This document shows, piece by piece, positions 9,601 through 19,227 of a stretch of DNA of 64,000 nucleotides. The position numbers were made by a program, and so were the translations under genes. The notes under the pieces were generated by a model, which worked only from the letters and a program-made list of their open reading frames with translations, made no database searches and was not told the DNA's origin. The first letter of the stretch is position 1; each line of letters starts with the position of its first letter. The DNA is from Roseiarcus sp963813555 (lineage in GTDB: Bacteria > Pseudomonadota > Alphaproteobacteria > Rhizobiales > Beijerinckiaceae), in contig CAWEZX010000006.1 in assembly GCA_963813555.1 (NCBI GenBank), positions 248,001-312,000 of the forward strand, read 5' to 3'.

Positions 9601-12110
9601 GCAAGGTCTGGCCATTCGACCCGGCGGCGAGTTTCACCCTTGAGGCGACGCTTGCGCTCGGCGAGGCGGCCGAGGCGGAGTTCATCGTCGGCCGCTCCGA
9701 CAATGCCGTGTGGGCGGGCGATTTGATCGCAAGGCGCCTTGGCCTTGCGCCTGTGCCCGAGCCGGAGCTGCAAAGGCGCCTCTACGAAACGCGCGCCGTC
9801 GAACCTTCCCGCGCGCTGCATTCGCGCTGGCCGTTTGCGTTCTCGGCGGACGGCAAGGCGTTAAGCCTCACCCATCGCACGCCGCGACCGTGGGCGCATG
9901 TGATGGCGAATGAACTCGGCATGGCGACGATGGTCTCCAACGACGGCGACATATTCTCCGCCTTCGGCAACGCTCGCCAGAACGGTCTCTCCGCGTTTCG
10001 CTTTGATAGCGTGACCGCCGTGCAGCCGGGGCAGATCGTCTATCTGCGCGACCTCGACAGCGGCGAAACCGACGCGCCGGGCTTCGCGCCGTTTCAGCAC
10101 GAGGACGCGACTTACCACGCCGTGTATGAGCCCGGGGTCGCGACTTTCGCAACGACGCGCGGCGCTCTGGAAACGGAATATGTCGTCTTCGTGCCGCCGG
10201 ACTATCCAGGCGACATGCGTCTCTTGACCCTGCGCAATCGCGGGGCGAACCCAAAGCGCCTGCGCATCGCGCCCTTTTTCGATCTCTCGCTCGACGACAG
10301 CCCCAATGCCAGCGTCGACAAGATTCTCGACGAGAAAGCTGGCTCGACTCTCCTCTTTCAAAACCCCCACAACGATTTCGTGCGTGGTTTCGCCTTCGCC
10401 GCGACGAGCCTCGACGGCCCGACGACCGAGACCATCCGCGCGCGATTCTTCGGCGGCCCTGGACGCAACATCCTAACCCCCGCGATGGTCGAGACCGGCG
10501 CCAGCGATGGCGCCGCGCGAGACGACGGACGGCGCGTGGCTGCGTTCTGCGCCGAGATCGTTCTGCCGCCCGGCGGGGAATCAAAAATTGCGATCGCCTT
10601 CGGCCAAGCGCCGAGCCGGCCCGAAGCGCTGGCCGCTGCGGCGCGCATCGGCGTCGCCAGCGCCGAAGACCAACTTGCAGCAACGCGCGCCTCCTGGGCT
10701 GAGCGGTTGGGGAAGGTCGAGGTTCACACCAACCGGCCGGACTTCGACAGGCTGGTCAACACCTGGCTGCCCTACCAGCTATACGCTTCGCGGCTGTTCG
10801 GGCGCGTGGGCCCCAACCAGCTCGGCGGAGCGACCGGCTATCGCGACCAGTTGCAGGACGTGCTGCCGCTGACGCTCCTCGAACCGCGCCTCACTCGGGC
10901 GCAGATCGTGTTGCACGCGACCCAGCAGTTCCGTGAAGGCGACGTGCTCAAGTGGTGGCATCGGGCGCCCGGCGGCGGCACCGGTCTCGGCCAGCGGACC
11001 AAGGCGAGCGACCCGCACCTCTGGCTTCCCTATGTTCTGGCCCGCTACATCCGCGAAAGCGGCGACCGAACCGTGCTCGATGAGGTGACGCCGTTCCTCG
11101 AAGGCGAACCCGTGCCGGCGCGCGAAGACACCTGGATCGTGATCCCGCGCGTGTCGCGCGAGAGCGCGACCGTCTACGAGCACGCGCGCCTGGCCATTGC
11201 CTTTACCCTCGAGCATCTGGGCGCGAACGGCCTGCCTCTCTTGCGCGCCGGCGATTGGAACGACGGCATCGACGCCCTAGGCCGGCGCGAAATCGGCACC
11301 AGCGTTTGGATGGGCTTTTTCCTCTCCAACGTGCTCGATGGTTTCGTTGATCTGGCGCGGATCAAGGGCGACGAAGCGTTCGCGGCGCGCTGCGAGCAGG
11401 AATTTGCCGCCCAGCGTAAGGCGCTGGAAGTCGGCTGGTTGGGCGACCATTACGCCCTCGACTTCGCCGACGACGGACGCGAGCTTGGCTTGCCCAACGC
11501 CATGACCACGGGTTGGGCTGCCTATTCCGGCGCCTGCGGCGATGCGCGCGCTCTGGCGGCAGTCGAAGGCGGTCTGAAGGGGATTGAGCGCGAGAACCGG
11601 GTGCTGCTGCTCGAGACGCCATTCTACGAACATTCGCAGCCTTATCCGGGACGCATCGCCGACTATCCGCCCGGCGTACGCGAGAACGGCGGCCAATACA
11701 GCCACGGCGCGACCTGGATCGTCGATGGATTCATGCGCCTCGCGGCCTCGGCCCGAGCCAAGGGCGATCATGAACTGGCCGCCCGGCTCGGCAGGCGCGC
11801 CTTCGAGATTTACGAAAAGATCTCGCCGCTGAAAAAAACTGATCCAGAAAACCTTGCCAACTACGGGCTCATTCCCACTCAGCAGCCGGCCGATATCTAC
11901 GACGGCTGGGGCCACGGCGGGCGGGGGGGCTGGTCGTGGTACACCGGCTCGGCTGCTCGCATGCTGTCGGCCGCCTATGCCTTGCTAGGAATCGGGCAGA
12001 AGGACAGCCGGGTCGCCCTGCGCGACGACCTGTTCGAGGCCAAGGGAGAACTGAGGGTCTGGTCCTTGCGCATCGGCGAAACGACGTGGACCCCGGACGG
12101 GAAGCGCTGA
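6666..12110 (+). CDS. Giant membrane protein with C-terminal GH94 (cyclic glucan synthase-like) domain
   Basis: 1814 residues. Residues 1 to about 740 are dominated by hydrophobic helices in several blocks. From about 748 the sequence follows the C-terminal half of NdvB/Cgs cyclic beta-1,2-glucan synthases: a first beta-sandwich (NNGAVGLEIL onward), a second near 1070 (TPRPWAHVMANELG, then IVYLRDLDSGE), and an alpha/alpha barrel with GDWNDGID, whose Asp1530 and Asp1533 include the GH94 general acid. NdvB has a GT84 synthase domain in its N-terminal half; no such domain is evident here. The GH94 part should phosphorolyse, or in reverse build, a beta-linked glucan. The membrane part may anchor or transport it. 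The gene stands alone and has a strong, uninterrupted frame. Confidence 0.8.
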   Translation: MEMTSPYARPFVRRPAGVSWLGGAALLALAFYFAVALRQPILAALAGAGGLALLRWARAERPYSLALIAIDGAAFAIFASERNDSLGFWQLPGPWADVFRFDPPGAAIALIIYAGGSILALIGGFRGLRLIEAVSLIAVPFLFNLLLAVGADWHMAELAAAVTGHASLTFPAKVAIGRALTLWFIGEAMLVLINLVSVNRLPRSARTHALFALSGAVAAATPLFANAAQWVVQPLLAIVFSSACAALAQAGLWAIVYLLTGIALDWLAGRPPRFETAWEHWRTGFVKGAIYGALFMGLILVAALILRAPGAASILDSAALLVGALGGALLFPLGQTIVGSADGTAPFFGRLQAAYRDPRGPARGIVAGLGLALAYRADLAAYDGGARFLAMAAIGALCYGGVDLAFDAWSVIRGEQRKLQSWRLYALGVLLGGLVAGALGWYFDTPQVHVVIDKFWAYADVNYRLDGRKLGDFTTYPIFNKYGSINLGEVAGGVRLFWTELVAGVINWSLAAPLFSINYVLLDAALRRSLRPIKTLLSPAGVEGLVEQGVRVLRWGLWMAPVINSFLRQSPDPTWYNQDGAIRTGVAIGANATQSPADFRRFSLAMFTGLLAYDWLRILIWFDHMGLRVATLVNLSFLGGDRADEAAARFVGHHGRTRAIPDGIRRFGTWAPLLIPFYIPRGPEWDKAWTGAETLARGGAPMPDAVRTLAFAYAASGAAIAAASIAAFLKERAKVGPAGPWLDGAPLELARRPDRYAFNNGAVGLEILRDGRGAAFVMGAERGGFAIDLFRRPLDPLQARGQFFYVNEEGEAPWSIGFEPARRAGDYRIEETGFNRLAIVHTLNGIEARMEIAPDSEGAILSWRIRLENKSPRPRRLWLTSFCEIAGHETGAYAKDLDFAGMHVETIFVRPLNAILARNRLLRSARADRGETSFFAVKPGSGTELVGYEDSRIRFIGEGSLTKPAGCERWRWRKLDDEGKVWPFDPAASFTLEATLALGEAAEAEFIVGRSDNAVWAGDLIARRLGLAPVPEPELQRRLYETRAVEPSRALHSRWPFAFSADGKALSLTHRTPRPWAHVMANELGMATMVSNDGDIFSAFGNARQNGLSAFRFDSVTAVQPGQIVYLRDLDSGETDAPGFAPFQHEDATYHAVYEPGVATFATTRGALETEYVVFVPPDYPGDMRLLTLRNRGANPKRLRIAPFFDLSLDDSPNASVDKILDEKAGSTLLFQNPHNDFVRGFAFAATSLDGPTTETIRARFFGGPGRNILTPAMVETGASDGAARDDGRRVAAFCAEIVLPPGGESKIAIAFGQAPSRPEALAAAARIGVASAEDQLAATRASWAERLGKVEVHTNRPDFDRLVNTWLPYQLYASRLFGRVGPNQLGGATGYRDQLQDVLPLTLLEPRLTRAQIVLHATQQFREGDVLKWWHRAPGGGTGLGQRTKASDPHLWLPYVLARYIRESGDRTVLDEVTPFLEGEPVPAREDTWIVIPRVSRESATVYEHARLAIAFTLEHLGANGLPLLRAGDWNDGIDALGRREIGTSVWMGFFLSNVLDGFVDLARIKGDEAFAARCEQEFAAQRKALEVGWLGDHYALDFADDGRELGLPNAMTTGWAAYSGACGDARALAAVEGGLKGIERENRVLLLETPFYEHSQPYPGRIADYPPGVRENGGQYSHGATWIVDGFMRLAASARAKGDHELAARLGRRAFEIYEKISPLKKTDPENLANYGLIPTQQPADIYDGWGHGGRGGWSWYTGSAARMLSAAYALLGIGQKDSRVALRDDLFEAKGELRVWSLRIGETTWTPDGKR

Positions 12111-12291
12111 GCGGGCAAATCAACCGGAGTTCGCGGACCGCTCGGCTGCGGCGACCCGGCATAGCGCCGCATTTGCCTTAGAACCGGCCAAAAACCCCCG
12201 CGCCGTTGCGGCGCAGCGCGGTTTCTGGCAAGAGGCGCCCAGAAACGAGCCGCGGGAGAGCGCCCGCGGCCTTGAACTGGGGCTTTTGCGC

Positions 12292-14421
<2,130 letters not shown>

Positions 14422-14633
14422 GCGGGATCGGCGGCGGCACGAGAGGCGGCCGGAAGCATGCCATTTTCGGGCCCGGAACCAATGTTTTCAAGGGACTGCG
14501 GCCGCCATTTCCAAGTCTCTCCGACCCGCTGGGCTTCGTGTTCGCCTCGGCCATGCGCGGGAGGGCGAACGGGGGATGAAACCCATAACGAAAGCGGATA
14601 TGCGTCTTCCGAAACTAGCGTAAGCGGGAGACC
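14422..14633. other. Non-coding spacer between hppA and the IS200-type element
   Basis: I see no coding frame with recognisable sequence, no RNA gene and no clear terminator for hppA. The only structure is the hairpin that begins at 14634, described separately. Confidence 0.4.
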
Positions 14634-14650
14634 CCCCGGCTCTGCCGGGG
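14634..14650. repeat. Left-end hairpin of the IS200-type element
   Basis: A perfect 7-bp stem, CCCCGGC with loop TCT and GCCGGGG. It is nearly identical to the hairpin at 15249-15265 on the other side of the transposase, as expected for the subterminal hairpins that TnpA (HUH/Y1) transposases recognise. Exact element ends and target site were not determined. Confidence 0.65.
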
Positions 14651-14733
14651 TGGCAGTAGAGGTTTGACGTTTCCGGCGGTCCACCGGTGAAGTTCCAACG
14701 TGAGCAGCCACTCACACGAAAGGAACTCCACCG

Positions 14734-15166
14734 ATGGACGACTACGAGAGCCTAAGCCACACGACATGGACCTGCAAATAATCATGTGGTGTTCATTCCC
14801 AAATGTCGGCGCAAGGTGCTGTATCTGGAGCTGCGACGACACTTGGGCGAAGTTTTGCGCAAGCTTGCGCTTCAGAAGGAAGCGAGGGTCGAGGAAGGGC
14901 ATCTGATGCCCGATCACGTGCACATGCTGTTGTTGATTCCGCCGAAATACGCAGTGTCGCAGGTGGTCGGGTACATCAAGGGCAAGAGCGCGATCCACCT
15001 GGCCCGGGTATATGGGGAGCGCAAGCGCAACTTCGTGGGGCAGCACTTCTGGGCGCGGGGGTTCTTCGTCAATACGGTCGGCCGTGACGAGGAGGCCATC
15101 CGGGCTTACATCCGCAACCAAGAGAAGGAAGATCAGAGGCTCGAACAAATGAACCTCTGGCGCTGA
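14734..15166 (+). pseudogene. tnpA: IS200-type TnpA transposase, frameshifted near the N-terminus
   Basis: The frame from ATG 14734 gives DDYESLSHTTWTCK and then hits TAA at 14779. Removing one A (AATAAT to AATAT near 14780) restores the family sequence ...CKYHVVFIPKCRRKVLY. The rest is intact: the HUH motif in MPDHVHMLL, the GYIKGKSAIHLAR block, and the catalytic tyrosine in RAYIRNQEKED. About 143 residues would be produced if repaired. A GTG at 14786 could start a shorter protein lacking the first beta strand, which is unlikely to be active. Sequencing error cannot be excluded. Confidence 0.85.
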
Positions 15167-15169
15167 AAA

Positions 15170-15187
15170 AGCCGCCTTTAGGCGGCT
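15170..15187 (+). terminator. Stem-loop after the transposase
   Basis: AGCCGCC, loop TTTA, GGCGGCT directly follows the transposase stop. It is preceded by an A-run but followed by no long T-run, so termination would be weak on the plus strand. Read from the other strand the A-run becomes a U-run, so the hairpin could also block transcription entering the element. Confidence 0.5.
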
Positions 15188-15248
15188 CCAAACATCAAGG
15201 GCCGCGTCAGCGACCCTCCTACCGCTTTGAGCGGTTCAAATCCTAAAG

Positions 15249-15265
15249 CCCCGGCTTTGCCGGGG
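15249..15265. repeat. Right-end hairpin of the IS200-type element
   Basis: CCCCGGC, loop TTT, GCCGGGG, a perfect 7-bp stem matching the one at 14634-14650 apart from one loop base. Confidence 0.65.
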
Positions 15266-15299
15266 GATACTTACCTTGCCACCACTCACGGGGGATGTC

Positions 15300-15881
15300 G
15301 TGGGAACTGAAAGATCTTGGACTGAGGACTATTACGACGCAATGACGCATTACGCTTGGGCGCCGGAAGACCTCGACCATCTAAGCAATCCTGAACGCGA
15401 AACACAGCGCAAGCGTAAGAGCCCCTCTCAAACGGTCGAGCGACTACGAAAGCTTGAGGTTCCCCTCAATCATATACTTGCGTTCTTTTTTTCCTTGGCT
15501 CCCTCGTCTGTTGTGATCGAGCTCTTTACAAAGTACGCCAGCGTCGAAGATTATGGCGAGGTGCGACTATTAGGTCGCCAGGACGTCGAAAGAGACCTAT
15601 GTGCAGACGTAACTCAACCGGACCTCGTTTTTGATGGAGAAGGTGCGTTTCTCACAATGGAGGTTAAGACTTCTTCAAAGACGAAGATCGAACAATTGCA
15701 GAAATACGCGTATTTGCATGCTCTCGCCGCGGAGGCGAAACCAGGACGCACTCACGAACTTTTGTTCTTGAGCTCTTATCCACGAAGTAAGCTGTTCAAA
15801 GAGCAATTTGTAGGATGGGATGAGATCAAGACGCAGGCTGCCGTGGGGCTGTCGAATGGCGACTACAAAAAGGGCATTTGA
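15300..15881 (+). CDS. PD-(D/E)XK nuclease-like hypothetical protein
   Basis: 193 residues from GTG 15300, chosen because GGGGGA lies 5 bases upstream; a TTG at 15276 is also open. The central part reads TQPDLVFDGEGAFLTMEVKT, the arrangement of a PD-(D/E)XK nuclease core: Asp, then a strand, then E-x-K (MEVKT), followed by a helix (IEQLQKYAYLHALA). This fold occurs in restriction and phage-defence enzymes as well as repair nucleases, so the role is open. Base composition is visibly AT-richer than the surrounding genes, which suggests horizontal acquisition, and the IS200-type end lies only about 35 bases upstream, so the original 5' region may have been altered. A short ORF overlaps its stop. 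Confidence 0.6.
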   Translation: MGTERSWTEDYYDAMTHYAWAPEDLDHLSNPERETQRKRKSPSQTVERLRKLEVPLNHILAFFFSLAPSSVVIELFTKYASVEDYGEVRLLGRQDVERDLCADVTQPDLVFDGEGAFLTMEVKTSSKTKIEQLQKYAYLHALAAEAKPGRTHELLFLSSYPRSKLFKEQFVGWDEIKTQAAVGLSNGDYKKGI

Positions 15882-16045
15882 CAAAGGTCACAAATTCGAA
15901 AGCAATTGAATTTCTCAGCGCTCCAGGAAAATTAAAAATCGGTCATTGCACCTTCGAGCAGTTCTCCGAGTTGGTGCAAGACCTTTGCAACCGAGCAAGT
16001 CCGGGAAGCGTCGAATATCGATTTGTACCGAGGCTTGCTTGCTGA
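15878..16045 (+). CDS. Short ORF coupled to the nuclease-like gene
   Basis: 55 residues starting at a TTG that overlaps the upstream stop (TTGA), the same coupling used elsewhere in this window. The peptide begins TKVTNSKAIEFLSAPGKLKI and ends YRFVPRLAC. I recognise no family. It shares the AT-rich composition of the upstream gene. It may be a real partner protein or the start of a gene truncated by recombination before the VapC gene. Confidence 0.35.
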   Translation: MTKVTNSKAIEFLSAPGKLKIGHCTFEQFSELVQDLCNRASPGSVEYRFVPRLAC

Positions 16046-16114
16046 ACTCAAGGCGCGGATGGTCTGATCCGGGCGCGGGGCGAGGTCGATTTCCCTGCCT
16101 TGAGTCCTCAAGGG

Positions 16115-16540
16115 TCAGGACACCACGCGGAGCGAAGTCACGCGCGAAAAGTCGCGGTCGTGAGTGACGAGCGCCGCAGCGTTGATCGCCAGCGCGCTCG
16201 CAGCTTGGACAGCGTCGGCCAGGCGCAGTCGCAGCGACGCTCGCAATCGCGCGGCGCTTTCGGCTATGTCCACACTGAGGGCGATCGGCCGCCACGATAC
16301 GAGAATCGCGCGATAGCGCCGCGCCAGCGCCTCGTCGCGGGCCTTCATGGGCCCCGTCAGCACCTCAGCGATTGTGATTGCAGTGACGGCGAATCGCAAT
16401 CGACCCGCAGCGTGAGATTCAAACAGCGGTCCAAATCTCGCTGCGAACTTTGGATGATCCTCGAGAATGTAAATAATCGGCGCCGAATCAATAAGGAGGA
16501 GGGCGCCTTCCGGCAAGTCGCTAAAAGCTACCGACTCCAT
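16115..16540 (-). CDS. vapC: PIN-domain ribonuclease toxin, VapC type
   Basis: 141 residues. PIN-domain acidic residues are present: Asp in LLIDSAPIIYIL, Glu in TIAEVL, Asp in RLADAVQAA and Asp in VTHDRDF, which together bind the metal for RNA cleavage. Its first 13 bases overlap the end of the antitoxin gene, so the pair is cotranscribed and coupled. VapC toxins cleave tRNA or rRNA when the antitoxin is lost. Confidence 0.88.
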   Translation of the reverse strand: MESVAFSDLPEGALLLIDSAPIIYILEDHPKFAARFGPLFESHAAGRLRFAVTAITIAEVLTGPMKARDEALARRYRAILVSWRPIALSVDIAESAARLRASLRLRLADAVQAASALAINAAALVTHDRDFSRVTSLRVVS

Positions 16541-16794
16541 TCGTCGCGCAACTTGCGAATCGTCCGAGCGCTATTTCTGCCCCAAAGCGCGCGATCGGAC
16601 CCAGCCACCGGAGTCAGCGGCTCCTGCCGAACCGTGGCGACATAATCGTCGATGGGCACGAGCGCGGCGACGGGGCGGCCGTGCTTCGTAATCACGGTAG
16701 ACTGGCCGCCCTCCGCAGCGTCAAGCAAGCGAGGAAGCTGGTTGCGCGCTTCCTCCGCTCCCTTATGAATCACTTTGTCAATCTCCAGTTTCAT
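16528..16794 (-). CDS. vapB: Phd/YefM-type antitoxin
   Basis: 88 residues. The N-terminal half (ARNQLPRLLDAAEGGQSTVI, then KHGRPVAALVPIDDY) is the Phd/YefM DNA-binding fold. The C-terminal tail ending LRDEWSR is the usual toxin-binding helix. It is the first gene of the minus-strand pair and should neutralise VapC and repress the operon. An inverted repeat lies immediately upstream of its ATG, and no Shine-Dalgarno sequence is visible there. Confidence 0.88.
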   Translation of the reverse strand: MKLEIDKVIHKGAEEARNQLPRLLDAAEGGQSTVITKHGRPVAALVPIDDYVATVRQEPLTPVAGSDRALWGRNSARTIRKLRDEWSR

Positions 16795-16797
16795 AAA

Positions 16798-16813
16798 CGT
16801 ACAGCGCCGTACG
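16798..16813 (-). promoter_or_regulatory. Candidate antitoxin operator
   Basis: CGTAC, spacer AGCGCC, GTACG: an inverted repeat 3 bases upstream of the antitoxin start codon. Phd-family antitoxins bind short palindromes overlapping their own promoter, so this is the natural operator candidate. The proximity to the ATG would also suit a leaderless or very short leader transcript. Confidence 0.4.
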
Positions 16814-16899
16814 GTTCGAGGTCAAGGCAATTCTACAGTCGCTTTAGCCGAAAGGCGTAAGACTTGGAAAGGGCGCAAAGGTCTGCTGCGCGCGAACGG

Positions 16900-17361
16900 C
16901 TACACTGGGCTAAACTTGAACAGGCCGCCCATGATGTTCTTGAGAAAGTCGGGCTCCGAGCCCCCGGTCGGCGTCGTGCGGCTTACGAAGTCGAACACCT
17001 TGCCGTCCTTCATGCCGTAGTTGGCGATGCGGTCGACCTTGCCGTTCTTGTCGAAATAGACCGCAAGGACATGCTGATCGGTCATCTGGACGGGCATGAA
17101 CGACAGGGTGTGCTTCATCTTCTGGCCGATATAATACCAGGCGTCGCCGCCGACCGTCGACGTGGTCGAGGGCGTACCGAGCGCTGCGAGCGCTTCCGGC
17201 TTGGTCGTCGTGCCGACCTTGAGCTGCGACAGCGAGTCCTGATCGACTTGATAGCCGCGGTCGAAGTCGCCGTCATAGCCGAGGCAGCCGCCAACCGTGA
17301 GCGCCGCGCAGAGCGCCAATCCCAACGTTGCTCGACGATGGACCTTCGGCGCCATTTGCAT
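16900..17361 (-). CDS. bamE: Outer-membrane assembly lipoprotein BamE
   Basis: 153 residues. A signal peptide ends in the lipobox LTVGGC, so the mature protein is lipidated at that cysteine. The SmpA/OmlA fold follows: DQDSLSQLKVGTTTKPEALAALGTPSTTS and the DAWYYIGQ strand. BamE stabilises the Bam complex that inserts beta-barrel proteins. Divergent to it is the bc1 chaperone gene, an arrangement common in Rhizobiales. Confidence 0.92.
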   Translation of the reverse strand: MQMAPKVHRRATLGLALCAALTVGGCLGYDGDFDRGYQVDQDSLSQLKVGTTTKPEALAALGTPSTTSTVGGDAWYYIGQKMKHTLSFMPVQMTDQHVLAVYFDKNGKVDRIANYGMKDGKVFDFVSRTTPTGGSEPDFLKNIMGGLFKFSPV

Positions 17362-17466
17362 TCCGTCTCTCTTTGACTCGCTCTCGCCTTGCCAGACCGG
17401 GCGCGGATGCCTAACTCACGAACTCTGATCAGAGCAAGGCGCGAACCGCGGTTCGCGGAGCATCAA

Positions 17467-18029
17467 ATGATCTTCGCCCAGTGGCGAGCGCGGCGCGCCA
17501 GCAAAGCACTCATCGAGCAGATTTTGGGCGAGATCGTGGCCGCGGCTCGCCGCCCGGCGCTCTATGAGGCGCTGGGCGCGCCTGACCGGATCGATGGCCG
17601 TTTTGAGCTTCTGACGTTGCACGCTGGTCTCGTACTGCGTCGGTTGGCGGGGCTGGGCGGCGTCGCGGACGCTATCGCCCAGGATCTGGTGAATAGCGTC
17701 TTCGCCCATTTCGACGACACGCTGCGTGAGATGGGAATGTCGGATATTGCTGTGTCGAAGCGCCTGAAGACGATGGGGGGCGCTTTCTACGGCCGCAACG
17801 CCGCCTATGCCGCCGCGCTCGATGACGGCGCCCCGCCGGCCTTGCGGCGGCGCTGGCCCGCAACGTTTACGGCGCGACAGACCGTGAGGCTGGGCCGAAA
17901 GTGGAAGCGCTAGCCCATCACGTCGTCTCGCTCGACGCCGCTCTTGCCACGATCCCAGTTGAAGCGTTCACGACTGGCCGTTTTCGTTTCCCGTCTGGCT
18001 CGATCGCCGCTGGGAACCGTCATGACTGA
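17467..18029 (+). pseudogene. Ubiquinol-cytochrome c chaperone, single-base frameshift
   Basis: The start is ATG 17467 (MIFAQWRAR). The family sequence runs through LLTLHAGLVLRRL, REMGMSDIAVSKRLKTMGGAFYGR and AAYAAALDDGAPPAL. After Leu at 17842-17844 the frame enters unrelated RRRWPATF and stops at 17913. Adding one G (TTGCGG to TTGGCGG, near 17845) restores AAALARNVYGATDREAG and a C-terminus ending RFRFPSG, with a stop at 18027-18029 that overlaps the next gene's ATG by 8 bases. The restored end fits the family and the operon geometry. The protein assists assembly of the bc1 complex. Either a sequencing error or a recent lesion is possible. Confidence 0.85.
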
Positions 18030-18561
18030 AGCCGGACCCTTCTCCCGCGTCATGCGGGTCGACGCCCTTCCGCAAGAGGGTCAGGTCGTGACGATAGAGG
18101 CGACTGCCGCCGAAAGGGAGGCGCTCGCTTCGTTTTATGAGCTTCCGGCCATTGCCGCCTTGATGGCGACGCTGCGCCTCGAGCCCTGGGGCCGCGGCGG
18201 GGCGCGCGTCACCGGTGCTGTCCACGGCGAACTTACTCAAACCTGCGTTGTTTCGCTCGAGCCGTTTCCCGCGACTGTCGGCGAGGACGTCGACGTGCGG
18301 TTCACCCCACAGTCAGCGGCCGATTCCAGGTCCTCCGAGGCCCAGGAAGCGCGGACGTTCTCGCTCGCCGACGAAGACGACCCCGATCCCATTCCTGACG
18401 GAAAGATCGACCTCGGCGCTCTCACTGCAGAGTTCTTCGCTCTCGGCCTCGATCCCTATCCGCGCAAGCCCGGCGCGGTCTTCGAGGGGCGCAGGAAACC
18501 CGAGCCAGCGGATTCACCGTTTTCGGCGCTGGCGCAGCGAGACAAACCGGGGTCCGATTAG
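18022..18561 (+). CDS. YceD family (DUF177) protein
   Basis: 179 residues from ATG 18022, which overlaps the restored end of the upstream chaperone (ATGACTGA). The fold is recognisable by FSRVMRVDALP at the N-terminus, VHGELTQTCVVSLEPF in the centre (the conserved C-V-x-S-L-E-P block) and the acidic stretch EDDPDPIPDGKIDLG before LDPYPRKPGA. YceD proteins are linked to 23S rRNA metabolism and often sit upstream of rpmF or plsX, as here. Confidence 0.9.
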   Translation: MTEAGPFSRVMRVDALPQEGQVVTIEATAAEREALASFYELPAIAALMATLRLEPWGRGGARVTGAVHGELTQTCVVSLEPFPATVGEDVDVRFTPQSAADSRSSEAQEARTFSLADEDDPDPIPDGKIDLGALTAEFFALGLDPYPRKPGAVFEGRRKPEPADSPFSALAQRDKPGSD

Positions 18562-18714
18562 GGCGCGAATGTTGCGAGGGGATGGCGGACTCGCAGCATT
18601 GCATAAAATTTGACCACAAGTTAACGTCCATCCGTCGGCGCCCGGTTTGGGCTCCGAATCAAGCCTTGCGCAACCCAGAGTTGGGTGAGCGCATGGCGAC
18701 GAGGGAGGAACGCT

Positions 18715-19227
18715 ATGGATCTCATTACTGCATTGGCGGTCAGCATCGGCGTGCTCGGAGGCATCGCGACGTTTGTCCTCTTGTCGCCGTTCGCGATGGG
18801 CATGCAAATCTGGGTTGCGTTCATCGCCTGGGCGACGTTCTATCATTGCGGCGGCAAGGAAGCCGGACTCACCAAGGCGCTCACGAACAATATATTCGGC
18901 GCCATCATGGCCTTGATCGCGCTGCTCCTCGTCACAAAAGTTCCGCTTGGCGGCGCGCTCGGCGTTCCGCTTTGGGCCGGGATATGCGTCCTGGTTACGG
19001 TTTTCATTCTCGTGTACGCCGCCAAGGCGCCGGCGCTAAGCGACATTCCGGCAGGCGTGCTCGGATACGCGGCTGTCGCCGGTCTCGCCTTGACGGGCAA
19101 CAAGCTTGGCGCGGTCACCTCGGCCTCGCTCGAGAACCCTTTCGTCGTCGGCGTGATCTCCTTGATCATCGGCGCGGTGCTCGGATACATTTCCCAGAAG
19201 ATCGCTCTGGTGCTGGTCAAGGAATAA
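18715..19227 (+). CDS. DUF1097 family membrane protein
   Basis: 170 residues from ATG 18715, directly after the strong ribosome binding site GAGGGAGGAA. Five or six hydrophobic helices, with the WVAFIAWATFYHCGG segment typical of DUF1097 proteins. Function unknown; related proteins in E. coli (YcdZ) are inner-membrane proteins with no assigned substrate. It interrupts the usual yceD-plsX order, so it may have been inserted here. Confidence 0.82.
   Translation: MDLITALAVSIGVLGGIATFVLLSPFAMGMQIWVAFIAWATFYHCGGKEAGLTKALTNNIFGAIMALIALLLVTKVPLGGALGVPLWAGICVLVTVFILVYAAKAPALSDIPAGVLGYAAVAGLALTGNKLGAVTSASLENPFVVGVISLIIGAVLGYISQKIALVLVKE

Larger units (their letters stand above)
14634..15265 (+). mobile_element. 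IS200/IS605-family element (TnpA only)
   Basis: The element is delimited approximately by the two matching hairpins and holds a single transposase frame and no tnpB accessory gene, as in IS200 proper. Its true ends probably lie a few bases outside the hairpins. It carries a transcription-stopping hairpin just after the transposase, at 15170-15187. The insertion sits at the left border of an AT-richer islet. Confidence 0.7.
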
